A stretch of 51,968 nt of DNA. Source: Acidimicrobiaceae bacterium (GTDB lineage Bacteria > Actinomycetota > Acidimicrobiia > Acidimicrobiales > RAAP-2). Below are positions 1-8,240 of this stretch, piece after piece; the first letter of the stretch is position 1; every line of letters starts with the position of its first letter. A model generated the notes under the pieces. That model searched no databases. It worked only from the letters and a program-made list of their open reading frames with translations, and was not told the DNA's origin. The translations under genes were made by a program, and so were the position numbers. Where the stretch lies: contig PMFN01000012.1 of the NCBI GenBank assembly GCA_003155135.1, forward strand, positions 1 through 51,968, read 5' to 3'.

Positions 1-383
1 GCGTCGCCGTAGGCGAAGATCCCCCCGTCGGCGGCGACCAGCCAGTAGCCCCCACCATCAGGGGTGGCCGCCATGCCGACGATCGGGGCGTTCAGAGGGG
101 TTGCAGCGATCGAGCCACGGAACTGCGCCGCACCGAACGAGAAGATCCCGCCGTCACTCGCCACGAGCAGGTAGCCGGCTTGGGTAGCGCTGGCCGTCGA
201 TGTCGTCGCGGCGACCGTCCGGCCCGAGGCGTGCAGCGTGGGGATCCGGCGCAACCACGCCGCACCCGACGGGGAGGCGGCGAGGGCGAGCAACAATGGG
301 GCGAGCAGTGCGACCGCCAACTGGCGGGCGAAGCTCGCGCCTGTTCCTCTCGTTGCGCCCCGCAGACCGCGACCCGACAGCAC
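1..383 (-). CDS. Secreted protein with [14 protein letters not shown]-type repeats (N-terminal part)
   Basis: Partial gene: it begins at a GTG whose first base is 383 and runs off the left edge. The start is supported by AGAGGTGG about five bases upstream. The first ~45 residues form a signal peptide: a basic stretch, a hydrophobic core ([15 protein letters not shown]) and a likely cleavage site after SGA. Two copies of a repeat follow, one reading [16 protein letters not shown] and the next [17 protein letters not shown], separated by a linker with [12 protein letters not shown]. Such repeats are common in secreted proteins of Acidimicrobiia and probably fold as small beta-blades, often next to a catalytic or adhesive domain that is not visible here. 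Function unknown. Two overlapping longer reading frames on the opposite strand lack any recognisable protein features and were not called. Confidence 0.75.
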   Translation of the reverse strand, partial: MLSGRGLRGATRGTGASFARQLAVALLAPLLLALAASPSGAAWLRRIPTLHASGRTVAATTSTASATQAGYLLVASDGGIFSFGAAQFRGSIAATPLNAPIVGMAATPDGGGYWLVAADGGIFAYGD

Positions 384-479
384 ACGTCCACCTCTCGAGA
401 GCCGACACTCGATGGAGGCAGTCTGCTCGGCCCTCGTCTCGAAGCGGCGGACCCCCCCCCGAGGTGGGCGATCATCGGC

Positions 480-1151
480 TCAGGCGCCGGGGTGGGCGTG
501 GCGATCCAGCGACGCGGCGATCGCCCCTCGTTGCTCCTCCAGCCACGCCGGCGCGTGCCGAGCCGCCCAGCTCTCGGTGACCCAGCCCTTGATCATCGAG
601 CGCATCGCGTCTCGATGGGTGAGGGCGAACGCGACGTGGCCGATCACGACGATGAAGACGGCGAAGGCGAACACGTCGTGGACGAAGGTTGCCCCGGTAC
701 GCCACGAGACGGGGAAGTGCCCGAACCACTGCATGACCGAACCGGTGGCGAGCATGACGACGATCGCCGCCCCGGTGAATGCAGCGTTCAGCTTCTGGCC
801 CGGATTGAACTTGTCGAGCATCGGCATCGGGGCCCGGCCCAGCCTCTTCAACCATCGGACCTCCTCACCCGACCACAGGTTGACGCGCCGCACGTCCCGG
901 CGCATCCGGGCCCCCCAGGGGCCGAGCAGGGAGATGATGATCGGCACGGGCACGGCGACGCCGGTCCAGAGGTGGATCTCGGCGATGAGATGACGCCGTC
1001 CCACCAGGCCGGCCAGCGAGCCGAAGTAGAGCGGGAGCGCGGTGGCCATCAAGATGGCGAACAACAGAGCGTTCGCCCAGTGCGCGCCGCGCTGCACCGC
1101 GTCGAAGCGGACGAGGCGTACAACACGGCGGCGGGCCCGTGTGACGGCCAC
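480..1151 (-). CDS. Cytochrome b membrane subunit of a molybdoenzyme
   Basis: A 223-aa integral membrane protein resembling the di-haem cytochrome b subunits of formate dehydrogenase and related respiratory molybdoenzymes. Visible features: a hydrophobic helix after RGAHWANALLF with a candidate haem histidine at about residue 24, histidines at about 54 and 60 (RRHLIAEIHLWTG), and two more in FVHDVFAF and VIGHVAFALTH. I count four main membrane segments. The reading frame stays open far upstream, but that part is the antisense shadow of the neighbouring gene. The GTG at 1151 lies five bases after the stop of the upstream molybdopterin gene, with GAGG in between, and starts the protein just before its first helix. 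It probably passes electrons between the quinone pool and the partner subunit. Pairing is inferred from adjacency. Confidence 0.8.
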   Translation of the reverse strand: MAVTRARRRVVRLVRFDAVQRGAHWANALLFAILMATALPLYFGSLAGLVGRRHLIAEIHLWTGVAVPVPIIISLLGPWGARMRRDVRRVNLWSGEEVRWLKRLGRAPMPMLDKFNPGQKLNAAFTGAAIVVMLATGSVMQWFGHFPVSWRTGATFVHDVFAFAVFIVVIGHVAFALTHRDAMRSMIKGWVTESWAARHAPAWLEEQRGAIAASLDRHAHPGA

Positions 1152-1156
1152 GGACC

Positions 1157-1879
1157 TCAGGACGCCCGGGGGTCGGTCAGGCCCGTCGAGCCGTCGGCCC
1201 AGCCGTTCACCGGGTAGCCGTTCTGCTCCCAGAAGCCCGGTTCGACCTGGTCCACGACGCGGATGGCCGAGAGCCACTTGAGGGACTTGTAGCCGAACAT
1301 CGGCGCCACGTAGAGGCGCACCGGCCCGCCGTGTTCGGTGGTCACCGGTGCGCCGAGCATGCGGTAGGCGACCAGCACGTCGGGCAGGCGCGCCTGGTCC
1401 AAGGTGAGGCTCTCGGTATCGGCACCGTCGTAGGACTCGAACGAGAGGGCTGACGCCTCTGGGCGGAGGCCAACCGAGTCGAGCAAATCCGAGAGCCTGA
1501 CCCCTTCCCAGTGCACGTCGGGAACCCGCCATCCGGTGACGCACTGGAAGTCGCGCGCCAGCTTCGTGCGCGGCATTGCTTCGAGGTCGGCCAGCGTGAA
1601 GGTGGCGGGGCGCTCGACCAGGCCGCTCACCTTGAGGCGGTAGGCGGTCGGGGCGATTGCCGGGTAGGTGCCGGTGATCGAGTAGATCCGGAAGCGGTCG
1701 CCGCCCGGCAGCAGACCGCCGAGCCCCGAGCCTGCGACATCACCAATGATCGCTTGCGCCCTGGCGCCGAAGGCGATGCCGAGGGCGCCGAGCCCCGCCA
1801 AGCCGAGGAACACCCGCCGCCCGACCGGCGACCTGGCGGCAGGGCCACTGGCCGCAGGAAGTGCAGGGTCGCTCGTCAC
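1157..1879 (-). CDS. Molybdopterin-dependent oxidoreductase, sulfite oxidase/YedY family
   Basis: About 240 aa. The N-terminus has a Tat-like signal (RRVFLGLAG then a hydrophobic stretch ending in ARAQA), so export in folded form is likely. The molybdopterin-binding domain shows the conserved cysteine ligand in FQCVTGW (about residue 113), then VHWEGVRLSDLL and HGGPVRLYVAPMFGYKS, which are family hallmarks. Start choice: an upstream GTG at 1900 is possible, but TATGCT sits exactly six bases before the GTG at 1879, the spacing seen for leaderless starts elsewhere in this window. Together with the downstream cytochrome b gene it forms a two-subunit membrane-linked molybdoenzyme; the physiological substrate (sulfite, methionine sulfoxide or another S/N-oxide) cannot be told from sequence. 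Confidence 0.88.
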   Translation of the reverse strand: MTSDPALPAASGPAARSPVGRRVFLGLAGLGALGIAFGARAQAIIGDVAGSGLGGLLPGGDRFRIYSITGTYPAIAPTAYRLKVSGLVERPATFTLADLEAMPRTKLARDFQCVTGWRVPDVHWEGVRLSDLLDSVGLRPEASALSFESYDGADTESLTLDQARLPDVLVAYRMLGAPVTTEHGGPVRLYVAPMFGYKSLKWLSAIRVVDQVEPGFWEQNGYPVNGWADGSTGLTDPRAS

Positions 1880-1885
1880 CGGCCG

Positions 1886-1891
1886 AGCATA
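1886..1891 (-). promoter_or_regulatory. -10 box of a probable leaderless promoter
   Basis: TATGCT on the minus strand, followed by six bases and then the GTG of the molybdopterin oxidoreductase. No clear -35 element. Supports transcription start at or near the first base of the start codon. Confidence 0.5.
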
Positions 1892-2000
1892 AGACCGCAC
1901 ACAGGGGAAGAGTGGTCGGAGCGGGGAACCGTAAGGGTGTCGTAATGATCACGCTTGAACCCCCTGCGGACGTACAGGACGAACGGTGGTCGGGTCCTTC

Positions 2001-2006
2001 TAGGAT
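2001..2006 (+). promoter_or_regulatory. -10 box upstream of the MFS gene
   Basis: TAGGAT, ten bases before the ATG at 2017. A start about seven bases downstream would give a leader of only about four bases, and it excludes the alternative upstream ATG at 1945. No convincing -35. Confidence 0.4.
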
Positions 2007-2016
2007 CGACATAGTT

Positions 2017-3492
2017 ATGGCTGTAGAAGCATCTCTCCCAGGGGCACCCGCCATCAACGAGCTGGGTCGCGCTCGGCGCATCGGCATCCTCATGATCTGC
2101 TCGATGAGCCTGCTCATCGTCGGGCTCGACGCCACCATCGTGAACATCGCGCTGCCGTCGATCGGCACCGACCTGCACGCCTCGGTCTCGGGGCTCCAGT
2201 GGACCGTCGACGCCTACACGCTGGTGCTGGCCAGCCTGCTGATGCTCTCGGGCTCGACGGCTGACCGCTTCGGGCGTCGGCGGACCTTCGTCATTGGCCT
2301 GTTGGTGTTCGTCGCCGGCTCGATGCTGTGCAGCCTCGCCCCGAGCCTCGGTCTCCTCGTGGCCTTTCGGATGGTCCAGGCGATCGGGGGCTCGATGCTG
2401 AACCCGGTGGCCATGTCGATCATCACCAACACCTTCACCGAGCCACGCGAGCGCGCCCAGGCAATCGGGGTCTGGGGCGCGGTCATCGGCGTCAGCATGG
2501 CCCTCGGCCCAGTGGTCGGGGGCCTGCTGGTGACCACGGTGGGATGGCGCTCCATCTTCTGGATCAACATCCCTGTCGGCCTCGTGGCCGTCGTCTTGGC
2601 ACTGCGCTACATCCCCGAATCCAAAGCACCCAGGGCGCGGCGGGTCGACGTGGTTGGACAGGTTCTGGTCTTCGTCCTGTTGGTGTCGCTCACCTACGGC
2701 ATCATCGAGGCCCCAGAGCACGGGTGGACATCAGGGCTGATCGTCGGCGCCTTTGCGCTCGCCGGGGCGTGCCTGATCGGCATCTTGCTCTACGAGCCGC
2801 GCCGCACAGAACCGCTCATCGAGTTGCGCTTCTTCCGGTCCATCCCCTTCTCCGGCGCGACGCTCATCGCGGTGGCCGCCTTCGCTGCACTTGGCGGCTT
2901 CTTGTTCTTGAACACCCTCTACCTCCAAGAGGTCCGTGGCCTCTCGGCGCTGCGCGCCGGACTCGACACGTTGCCGATGGCGGCCATGGCCATGCTGCTG
3001 CCCCCGATCTCCGGGCGCATCGTTGGGGTGCGCGGCGCGCGCATCCCGCTCGTCATCGCGGGTATCGCCCTCACCATCGGCTGCACCATGCTGGCCTTCA
3101 TCGGCGGCTCGACCCCGTTCTCGTGGCTCTTCGTCGCCTATGTGATCTTCGGCATCGGCTTCGGTTTCGTGAACGCACCCATCACCAACGCTGCCGTGTC
3201 GGGCATGCCGCGGGCCCAGGCCGGGGTCGCTGCGGGCATCGCCTCGACGTCCCGGCAGATCGGCCAGACGCTCGGTGTGGCCGTCGTCGGGGCCCTCGTC
3301 ACCTCGAAGATGGCCGTCTCGGGCCATACCGACCTCGCAGCCGCCAGCCATGCCGGCTGGTGGACCCTGGCCGGATGCGGCGTCGCCGTCTTGGTGCTCG
3401 CCTTCGTCGTGACCACCCGGCGCGCCCTCGAGAGCGCGCAGCGCACCGCACGTGAGCTCAACCCCGAGGTGCTCGAGGTCCAACCCACATGA
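2017..3492 (+). CDS. MFS drug exporter, DHA2 (EmrB/QacA) family, 14 TM
   Basis: About 491 aa. The first helix carries MSLLIVGLDATIVNIALP, the motif D1 of the 14-helix DHA2 proton antiporters. Motif A follows as GSTADRFGRRRTF, and motif C-like GVSMALGPVVGG lies in the fifth helix; 14 hydrophobic segments are visible. Likely exports lipophilic drugs or dyes by proton antiport across the cytoplasmic membrane. The frame is open from 1861; the ATG at 2017 was chosen because it leaves a normal ~22-residue tail before helix 1 and has a TAGGAT -10 box just upstream. ATG at 1945 with AAGGG upstream is the alternative. The last four bases overlap the following MarR gene, so both are one transcript and the MarR protein probably controls this pump. 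Confidence 0.9.
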   Translation: MAVEASLPGAPAINELGRARRIGILMICSMSLLIVGLDATIVNIALPSIGTDLHASVSGLQWTVDAYTLVLASLLMLSGSTADRFGRRRTFVIGLLVFVAGSMLCSLAPSLGLLVAFRMVQAIGGSMLNPVAMSIITNTFTEPRERAQAIGVWGAVIGVSMALGPVVGGLLVTTVGWRSIFWINIPVGLVAVVLALRYIPESKAPRARRVDVVGQVLVFVLLVSLTYGIIEAPEHGWTSGLIVGAFALAGACLIGILLYEPRRTEPLIELRFFRSIPFSGATLIAVAAFAALGGFLFLNTLYLQEVRGLSALRAGLDTLPMAAMAMLLPPISGRIVGVRGARIPLVIAGIALTIGCTMLAFIGGSTPFSWLFVAYVIFGIGFGFVNAPITNAAVSGMPRAQAGVAAGIASTSRQIGQTLGVAVVGALVTSKMAVSGHTDLAAASHAGWWTLAGCGVAVLVLAFVVTTRRALESAQRTARELNPEVLEVQPT

Positions 3493-3947
3493 CGGCCACG
3501 GGCGCTCCGACGCCAGCCGAGATGGCATGGCAGATGATGCGCGAGTTGGTGCTCGACAACGAGCGACGCAAGGAGGCCTCGAGCGCGCTCGGGCTCAGCT
3601 TCGCCCGCATCAAGGCACTCCGGCGCATCGCCGAGTCCCCCCTCCCGATGGGCGAGCTCGCGACGTCGCTCGGCATCGAGCCCCCGTACATGACGCTCGT
3701 GGTCGACGACCTGGAGCGCCAGGGCCTCGTGGAGCGCCGCCCGCACCCGAGCGACCGCCGGGCGAAACTCGTCGTGGCGACCGCACGGGGCCGCCAGGCC
3801 GCTCGGCGGGCAGAGGCGATCTTGGAGCGGCCTCCTCCTGGCCTCGCCGGGCTTCCGACCGAGGTGAGTGAAGCACTCGTCGAGCTCCTCGTTGCCGTGA
3901 AGGCGTCGACCAACGGAGAAGTGCCTGGTGGGCGGGCACTAGGTTGA
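3489..3947 (+). CDS. MarR family transcriptional regulator
   Basis: A 152-aa winged-helix protein. The N-terminal helices (MAWQMMRELVLDNERRKEASSALG) lead to the DNA-binding region: LSFARIKALRRIAESPLPMGELATSLG, the recognition helix around IEPPYMTLVVDDLERQGLV, and the wing ERRPHPSDRRAKLV, which is the classic MarR signature. The start ATG overlaps the stop of the exporter (ATGA), so the regulator is translationally coupled to the pump it probably represses. The promoter of the pair lies just upstream of the pump. The ligand is unknown. Confidence 0.9.
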   Translation: MTATGAPTPAEMAWQMMRELVLDNERRKEASSALGLSFARIKALRRIAESPLPMGELATSLGIEPPYMTLVVDDLERQGLVERRPHPSDRRAKLVVATARGRQAARRAEAILERPPPGLAGLPTEVSEALVELLVAVKASTNGEVPGGRALG

Positions 3948-3990
3948 CGATCGTGGCGCGCCACTGCTCTCGCGCTGCCTCCACTCGCAC

Positions 3991-4533
3991 ATGGCGACGT
4001 GCGCAGCCCGGGTGCTTGGCGCCGGGCCCGTGGCGCCAGTGAGCTCGGACCCGGCCCCGGGTGAAGGTCGCGAGTCGCGCCCCGCCGTGCTCTCGTGTCG
4101 CAACGGCCATGGCGTCGAGCCCGGGTTCTCGTACTGCCCGACCTGCGGCGCCGCGCTCGGTCCGGCAGCCGAGACGCCCACCCGCCAAACCCACCCCACG
4201 TCGACCGCGACCGTGACCGTGACAGCGAACAGCGAACAGCGAGCGCTCAGCCGCTACCGCACATGGATCGTGGTGGCCTTGCTCGTCGCGCTCGTCGTCG
4301 TGGTCTTGCTCGTCGTCGACGTCGTCGGCACCGGCGCCACCCCTTCCTGGAAGGACGGCTACGCCGCCGGCCAACAGGTGTGGGACGGCGAGGCAGCGGC
4401 CCATGGCTCGGCCACGTCGGTCTGCGCCCGGGCCGCCGAGTCGCCCGTGTTCAAGGCGAGCGACGATCGCTCGCAGTGGTTGGCGGGCTGTTCGGCCGGC
4501 TACAGCGCCGCCTCAAAGGTGGGGGCCTCCTAA
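3991..4533 (+). CDS. Zinc-ribbon protein with one transmembrane helix
   Basis: Up to 180 aa. Residues ~36-56 form a zinc ribbon of the form C-x2-GH...YC-x2-CG, the same layout as the head of the FHA-SARP protein at 16565. A disordered Thr-rich linker follows, then one strong membrane helix (WIVVALLVALVVVVLLVVDVV) and an external C-terminal part with two cysteines (VCARAAESP and AGCSAGY) that may form a disulfide. The start is uncertain: the ATG at 3991 has no Shine-Dalgarno sequence, and a GTG near 4039 would also keep the zinc ribbon. Function not recognised. It stands apart from the operons on both sides. Confidence 0.65.
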   Translation: MATCAARVLGAGPVAPVSSDPAPGEGRESRPAVLSCRNGHGVEPGFSYCPTCGAALGPAAETPTRQTHPTSTATVTVTANSEQRALSRYRTWIVVALLVALVVVVLLVVDVVGTGATPSWKDGYAAGQQVWDGEAAAHGSATSVCARAAESPVFKASDDRSQWLAGCSAGYSAASKVGAS

Positions 4534-4634
4534 GCCGACGGGGCCGCAGCACCCACCCCGGGCAACAACTGCAACGCGACAGCAAGACGCGCCCGTGCGG
4601 CCGGTCCCACCGCACCTCCGCCCGTTTGGCGACC

Positions 4635-4640
4635 TACGAT
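4635..4640 (+). promoter_or_regulatory. -10 box of a probable leaderless promoter
   Basis: TACGAT, exactly six bases before the GTG at 4647 of the Old Yellow Enzyme gene. No good -35 at normal spacing. Confidence 0.5.
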
Positions 4641-4646
4641 CCGAGC

Positions 4647-5822
4647 GTGCCGCCGGTCGACCCTTTTGCACCGTGCGAGCTCGGCCCGGTGCAGCTGTCC
4701 AACCGCATCCTCAAGGCGGCGACCTTCGAAGGCATGAGCCCGAAGAACGTCGTCTCCCCCCAGCTCATCGACTTCCATCGGCGCATGGCGGCCGGGGGCG
4801 TGGCGATGACGACGGTGTCGTACATCGCCGTGTCTCGAGATGGCATGGGCGCCCCGGCGGAGATCTACGTCCACGAGGAGGCGGCCGACGGGCTGGGGGC
4901 GATTGTGACGGCGGTCCATGGCGAAGGGGCAGCGATCGCCGCCCAACTCGGTCATGCCGGCGCGGTGGGCGAGCTGCCGCACAAGCGAGCCGTCGGACCA
5001 TCCAAGGGGCGAACGATCACCGGTGCGCGCGTGGCTGCCATCTCGACCGGGGGCATCGATGAAGTGGTCGCCCAGTTCGCTGCAGGCGCGCGCATGCTGC
5101 GCGACGCGGGCTTCGATGCCGTCGAGTTGCACTTCGGGCACCACTACCTCGTCTCGTCGTTCTTGAGCCCGAGGTGGAATAAGCGACGCGACGAGTACGG
5201 CGGGACGGTGGCGAACCGCGCCCGCCTCGCTGTGCGCATTCTGCGAGAGGTCGGCGATGCGGTCGCCGGGCAGATGGCGGTCACCGCCAAGCTCAACATG
5301 GTCGACGGCGTCCACGGAGGGCTCGGGATCGCAGAGAGCATCGAGTTCGCCCGGATCTTCGAGCACGTGGGTGTCCTCGATGCCATCGAGCTCACCGCAG
5401 GCGGCTCACGCGCCAACCAGATGTACATGTTCCGGGGGGACGCACCAAGAAAGGAATTCGAAGAGGTGCTACCCAGCTCCCAGCGCCTCGCCTTCAGGGC
5501 CCTCGCCCCCGTGCTCTTCCGCCGCTACCCGTTCGAAGAGGCCTACTTCCTCCCCATGGCCCGGCGCTTCCGCCAGCAGCTGTCGCTGCCCGTGATCCTG
5601 CTCGGTGGCATCAACACCCTCGCGTCCATCAACCAGGCCATGGCGGAGGGGTTCGGTTTCGTGGCGATGGGCAGGGCGCTGCTCCGAGAGCCCGACCTCA
5701 TCGCCAGGATGCGTGACGGCTCGGCCGACCAGGGCACCTGCACCCACTGCAACAAGTGCATGGTCAGCATCTACAGCGGCACGAGGTGCGTCCTCGACCA
5801 CCCCGAACCCCTCACCTTCTGA
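4647..5822 (+). CDS. NADH:flavin oxidoreductase / Old Yellow Enzyme family
   Basis: A 391-aa FMN-dependent TIM-barrel oxidoreductase. The barrel begins with [20 protein letters not shown] and contains QLGHAG, the substrate/FMN region [19 protein letters not shown] followed by NKRRDEYGG, and the FMN phosphate site [26 protein letters not shown]. The C-terminus has a cysteine cluster CTHCNKC followed by a fourth cysteine, like the Fe-S segment of 2,4-dienoyl-CoA reductases, but the second FAD/NADH domain of those ~670-aa enzymes is absent. The usual AHGYL is FGHHYL here, so the substrate pocket differs somewhat. The frame is open far upstream, but only the part from the GTG at 4647 matches the family, and a leaderless -10 sits six bases before it. 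Substrate unknown, probably an enone. Confidence 0.85.
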   Translation: MPPVDPFAPCELGPVQLSNRILKAATFEGMSPKNVVSPQLIDFHRRMAAGGVAMTTVSYIAVSRDGMGAPAEIYVHEEAADGLGAIVTAVHGEGAAIAAQLGHAGAVGELPHKRAVGPSKGRTITGARVAAISTGGIDEVVAQFAAGARMLRDAGFDAVELHFGHHYLVSSFLSPRWNKRRDEYGGTVANRARLAVRILREVGDAVAGQMAVTAKLNMVDGVHGGLGIAESIEFARIFEHVGVLDAIELTAGGSRANQMYMFRGDAPRKEFEEVLPSSQRLAFRALAPVLFRRYPFEEAYFLPMARRFRQQLSLPVILLGGINTLASINQAMAEGFGFVAMGRALLREPDLIARMRDGSADQGTCTHCNKCMVSIYSGTRCVLDHPEPLTF

Positions 5823-5885
5823 TCTGCGCCACCGCGCCGGACACGCCGGTACCCTCGAAAGAGCGGGCTCGCCAGGCTCGCATCA

Positions 5886-5910
5886 AAACCTGACTTGTCC
5901 AGTCGGATTT
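5886..5910 (+). promoter_or_regulatory. Rrf2/IscR-like operator upstream of cysK
   Basis: Imperfect inverted repeat: arm AAACCTGACT, five-base spacer, arm AGTCGGATTT (8 of 10 positions pair). The cores CTGACT and AGTCGG with a five-base centre agree with the YYGACT-N5-AGTCRR core of IscR type 1 sites. It covers the -35 region of the cysK promoter, so binding would block transcription. The cognate regulator (an Rrf2 protein, possibly CymR-like) is not in this window. Confidence 0.55.
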
Positions 5911-5923
5911 AGCCCCTTAGCCT
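5895..5923 (+). promoter_or_regulatory. Promoter of cysK-cysE
   Basis: TTGTCC (5895-5900) and TAGCCT (5918-5923) separated by 17 bases, 29 bases before the cysK ATG. The -35 hexamer lies inside the Rrf2-like inverted repeat. Confidence 0.5.
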
Positions 5924-5952
5924 GTCCCTCACGGCGAAAGAAAGGCGGAACC

Positions 5953-6885
5953 ATGAAGATCGCCGATGATGTCACCCAGTTGGTCGGGAATACCCCGCTC
6001 GTGCGGCTCCGTCGACTGACCGAGGGCGTCGGCGCCCAGGTCGTCGCCAAGCTCGAGTACTTCAACCCGGCACACAGCGTGAAGGACCGCATCGGAGTCG
6101 CCATGATCGACGCTGCCGAGAAGGCGGGCCTGATCGGCCCCGACACGATCATCTTGGAACCCACCAGCGGCAACACGGGCATAGCCCTTGCCATGGTGTG
6201 CGCGGCGCGCGGCTACAAGTGCGTCTTCACGATGCCAGAGACCATGAGCAAGGAGCGTCGGGCGCTGCTGCGGGGCTACGGGGCCGAGCTGGTGCTCACG
6301 CCGGGCCCCGAGGGCATGTCGGGTGCCATCGCCAAGGCCGAGGAGCTGGCGAAGTCCGACAAGCGCTACTTCATCCCCCAGCAGTTCGAGAACCCGGCCA
6401 ACCCGGCCATCCACCGCGCCACCACCGCCGTCGAGATCTGGGACGACACCGACGGCCAGGTTGACTTCGTCGTCGCCGGCGTCGGCACCGGCGGCACGAT
6501 CACCGGTGTCGGCGAGGCGCTGAAGGAGCGCAAGCCCTCAGTCAAGATGATCGCCGTCGAGCCGGCCGCGTCCCCGGTGCTCTCGGGCGGCCAGAAGGGC
6601 CCGCACCCGATCCAGGGCATCGGCGCCGGCTTCGTGCCGGCCATCCTCGACACCGCCGTCATCGACGAGATCATCCAGGTCACCAACGACGACGCCTTCG
6701 AGTACGCCCGGCGCGCCGCCCGGGAAGAGGGCCTCTTGGTCGGCATCTCCTCGGGTGCGGCCATCTGGGCCGCACTCGAAGTGGCCCGCCGTCCAGAGAA
6801 CGACGGCAAGTTGATCGTCGTCATCATCCCGTCCTTCGGCGAGCGCTACCTCTCGACGCCGCTGTTCGCCGGGTTGACCGACTGA
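5953..6885 (+). CDS. cysK: Cysteine synthase (O-acetylserine sulfhydrylase)
   Basis: A 310-aa PLP enzyme that makes L-cysteine from O-acetylserine and sulfide. It shows [11 protein letters not shown] at the N-terminus, the PLP lysine in [11 protein letters not shown] (about residue 43), the substrate loop EPTSGNTGI, the phosphate-binding loop [12 protein letters not shown], and the C-terminal VGISSGAA; length fits the family. The start ATG at 5953 has AAAGGCGG upstream; the longer open frame before it is noise. It is followed after two bases by cysE, so the two enzymes of the cysteine branch are one operon and could form the cysteine synthase complex, although the CysE C-terminus here does end in Ile as needed for that interaction. 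Regulation by an Rrf2-type repressor is suggested by the operator upstream. Confidence 0.95.
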   Translation: MKIADDVTQLVGNTPLVRLRRLTEGVGAQVVAKLEYFNPAHSVKDRIGVAMIDAAEKAGLIGPDTIILEPTSGNTGIALAMVCAARGYKCVFTMPETMSKERRALLRGYGAELVLTPGPEGMSGAIAKAEELAKSDKRYFIPQQFENPANPAIHRATTAVEIWDDTDGQVDFVVAGVGTGGTITGVGEALKERKPSVKMIAVEPAASPVLSGGQKGPHPIQGIGAGFVPAILDTAVIDEIIQVTNDDAFEYARRAAREEGLLVGISSGAAIWAALEVARRPENDGKLIVVIIPSFGERYLSTPLFAGLTD

Positions 6886-6887
6886 CG

Positions 6888-7589
6888 ATGTTCGCGAGCC
6901 TCCGCGGTGACCTGCGCGCCGTGCGCGAGCGCGACCCCGCCGCCCGTTCGGCTATCGAAGTCGCCCTCGCCTACCCGGGCGTCCATGCCATTTGGGGTCA
7001 CCGTGTGGCCCGGCTCCTTTGGCGCTCGGACCTGAAGCTGGCCGCCCGGGTGCTGGCGTCGCTCACTCGCGTGATCACCGGTGTGGAGATCCACCCAGCG
7101 GCCACCCTGGGCGAGGGGCTGTTCATCGACCACGCCACCGGGGTGGTGATCGGCGAGACCGCCGAAGTGGGAGCCGACGTCACGCTCTATCAAGGAGTCA
7201 CGCTCGGCGGGACGAGCCTCGAGCGAGGCAAGCGCCACCCGACCGTCGGCGACCGGGTGACCATCGGTGCGGGTGCCAAGGTGCTCGGACCCATCACCAT
7301 TGGTGACGACACGCGCATCGGTGCCAACGCGGTGGTGGTCAAGTCGGTCCCACCCAATTCGGTGGTGGTCGGTGTGCCGGGACAGGTCATCGCTCGCAGC
7401 CGCCGGCGCCCGGTCGATGGCCCACTCGACCTCGACGACGCGCTCATGCCCGACCTCCTCGGGACCAGCCTCCAATCGCTGCTCAGTCGCGTCGACCAAC
7501 TCGAGACTGCCCTCAACGGCCGGGCATCGAACGGGGCGGCGCGACCCTCCGAGCTCGGCGTCTGGGCCGGGGAGGACTTCTCGATCTGA
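6888..7589 (+). CDS. cysE: Serine O-acetyltransferase
   Basis: A 233-aa protein that transfers acetyl from acetyl-CoA to serine, the step before CysK. The N-terminal helical part contains [13 protein letters not shown]; the left-handed beta-helix shows [25 protein letters not shown], then [17 protein letters not shown], and hexapeptide repeats to [17 protein letters not shown]. The catalytic histidines in HPAA and DHATG are present. The C-terminus extends ~60 residues beyond the helix and ends in DFSI; a terminal isoleucine is the residue that docks into CysK in known complexes. The start is two bases after the cysK stop. Confidence 0.95.
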   Translation: MFASLRGDLRAVRERDPAARSAIEVALAYPGVHAIWGHRVARLLWRSDLKLAARVLASLTRVITGVEIHPAATLGEGLFIDHATGVVIGETAEVGADVTLYQGVTLGGTSLERGKRHPTVGDRVTIGAGAKVLGPITIGDDTRIGANAVVVKSVPPNSVVVGVPGQVIARSRRRPVDGPLDLDDALMPDLLGTSLQSLLSRVDQLETALNGRASNGAARPSELGVWAGEDFSI

Positions 7590-8240
7590 CGCCTGCCCAT
7601 TCGGCCGGCCGGCCGGGACCGAAGACGTCATGACGTGGCGCGGGCGGTCTCGGCACCATCCGGGCCGCGCAGCTGGGCCGGGGAGGACGAGAGCGGGGCC
7701 AACCGTGCCGCCGTGGCGCTCTCGAGGAAGTGCTGCATCGTGGATCAGCTCGAAAGAGGGCAATGCACGACGGGCACACGCCCGGCACGGCGCAGTGTCC
7801 GCCGCGCTGCGAAGCACTGTCACTGACGCTATGGAGGGGCCGGTAAACGCCCACTCACGCTGTCGCCACGTGCCAAATGCACCGGCGCGACGAGCTCGAG
7901 CCGATGTCCGGTCGGGCCGCCAACGCGGGGCGCCCGCGCACCGAGAGACCCCAGGGCCTTGGACGCTTCACGGCAGCGTGGCCCCCTGGCCAGACGCCCG
8001 CCGGGCATCTCGGCGTTGCGCGGCGGACCTCGTGCGGCGACGGTGGACCGATGTGCCCTTACCGCCCCATTACCGCGGTGGCGCATAGTCGTTCTCGATG
8101 CAAAACTACGCCCACGCCATTGGGGCCCGGCAGACAGCGCCTTACCCAGGCCGAGGGGAACTAGCGTCGCGTTCGGCACAAGCCGGGCACGGCGCCAAGC
8201 AGTCAAAATACCCGATCCGCAGGGGGGAGGGACGGGAGAG
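7590..8240 (+). other. Long intergenic region before the PknG operon
   Basis: About 650 bases without a convincing gene; open frames here have poor third-position GC bias and no recognisable protein. It must carry the promoter of the eight-gene operon downstream, but I could not find a strong -35/-10 pair. Notable items are a perfect 12-base palindrome (ACGTCATGACGT, 7625-7636) close to the cysE stop and a small hairpin with CGGGC/GCCCG arms near 7775. The end of the region is A-rich (TCAAAATAC near 8205) and GGGACGGGAGAG gives glnX a ribosome binding site. Confidence 0.5.

Noticed and set aside
180-1217. Long open frame on the plus strand over the first genes
   Set aside because: Composition is Arg/Pro/Gly/Asp-rich, typical of antisense frames in GC-rich DNA; the minus strand carries clear family motifs for the cytochrome b and molybdopterin genes.
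7590-8240. A riboswitch or tRNA-like element upstream of glnX
   Set aside because: I looked for cobalamin, ydaO/c-di-AMP, SAM and T-box cores and found none; only small hairpins. Kept as unexplained sequence.
7959-8240. N-terminal extension of the glnX frame
   Set aside because: Low coding bias and no conserved features; GGGAGAG just before the ATG at 8241 fixes the start.
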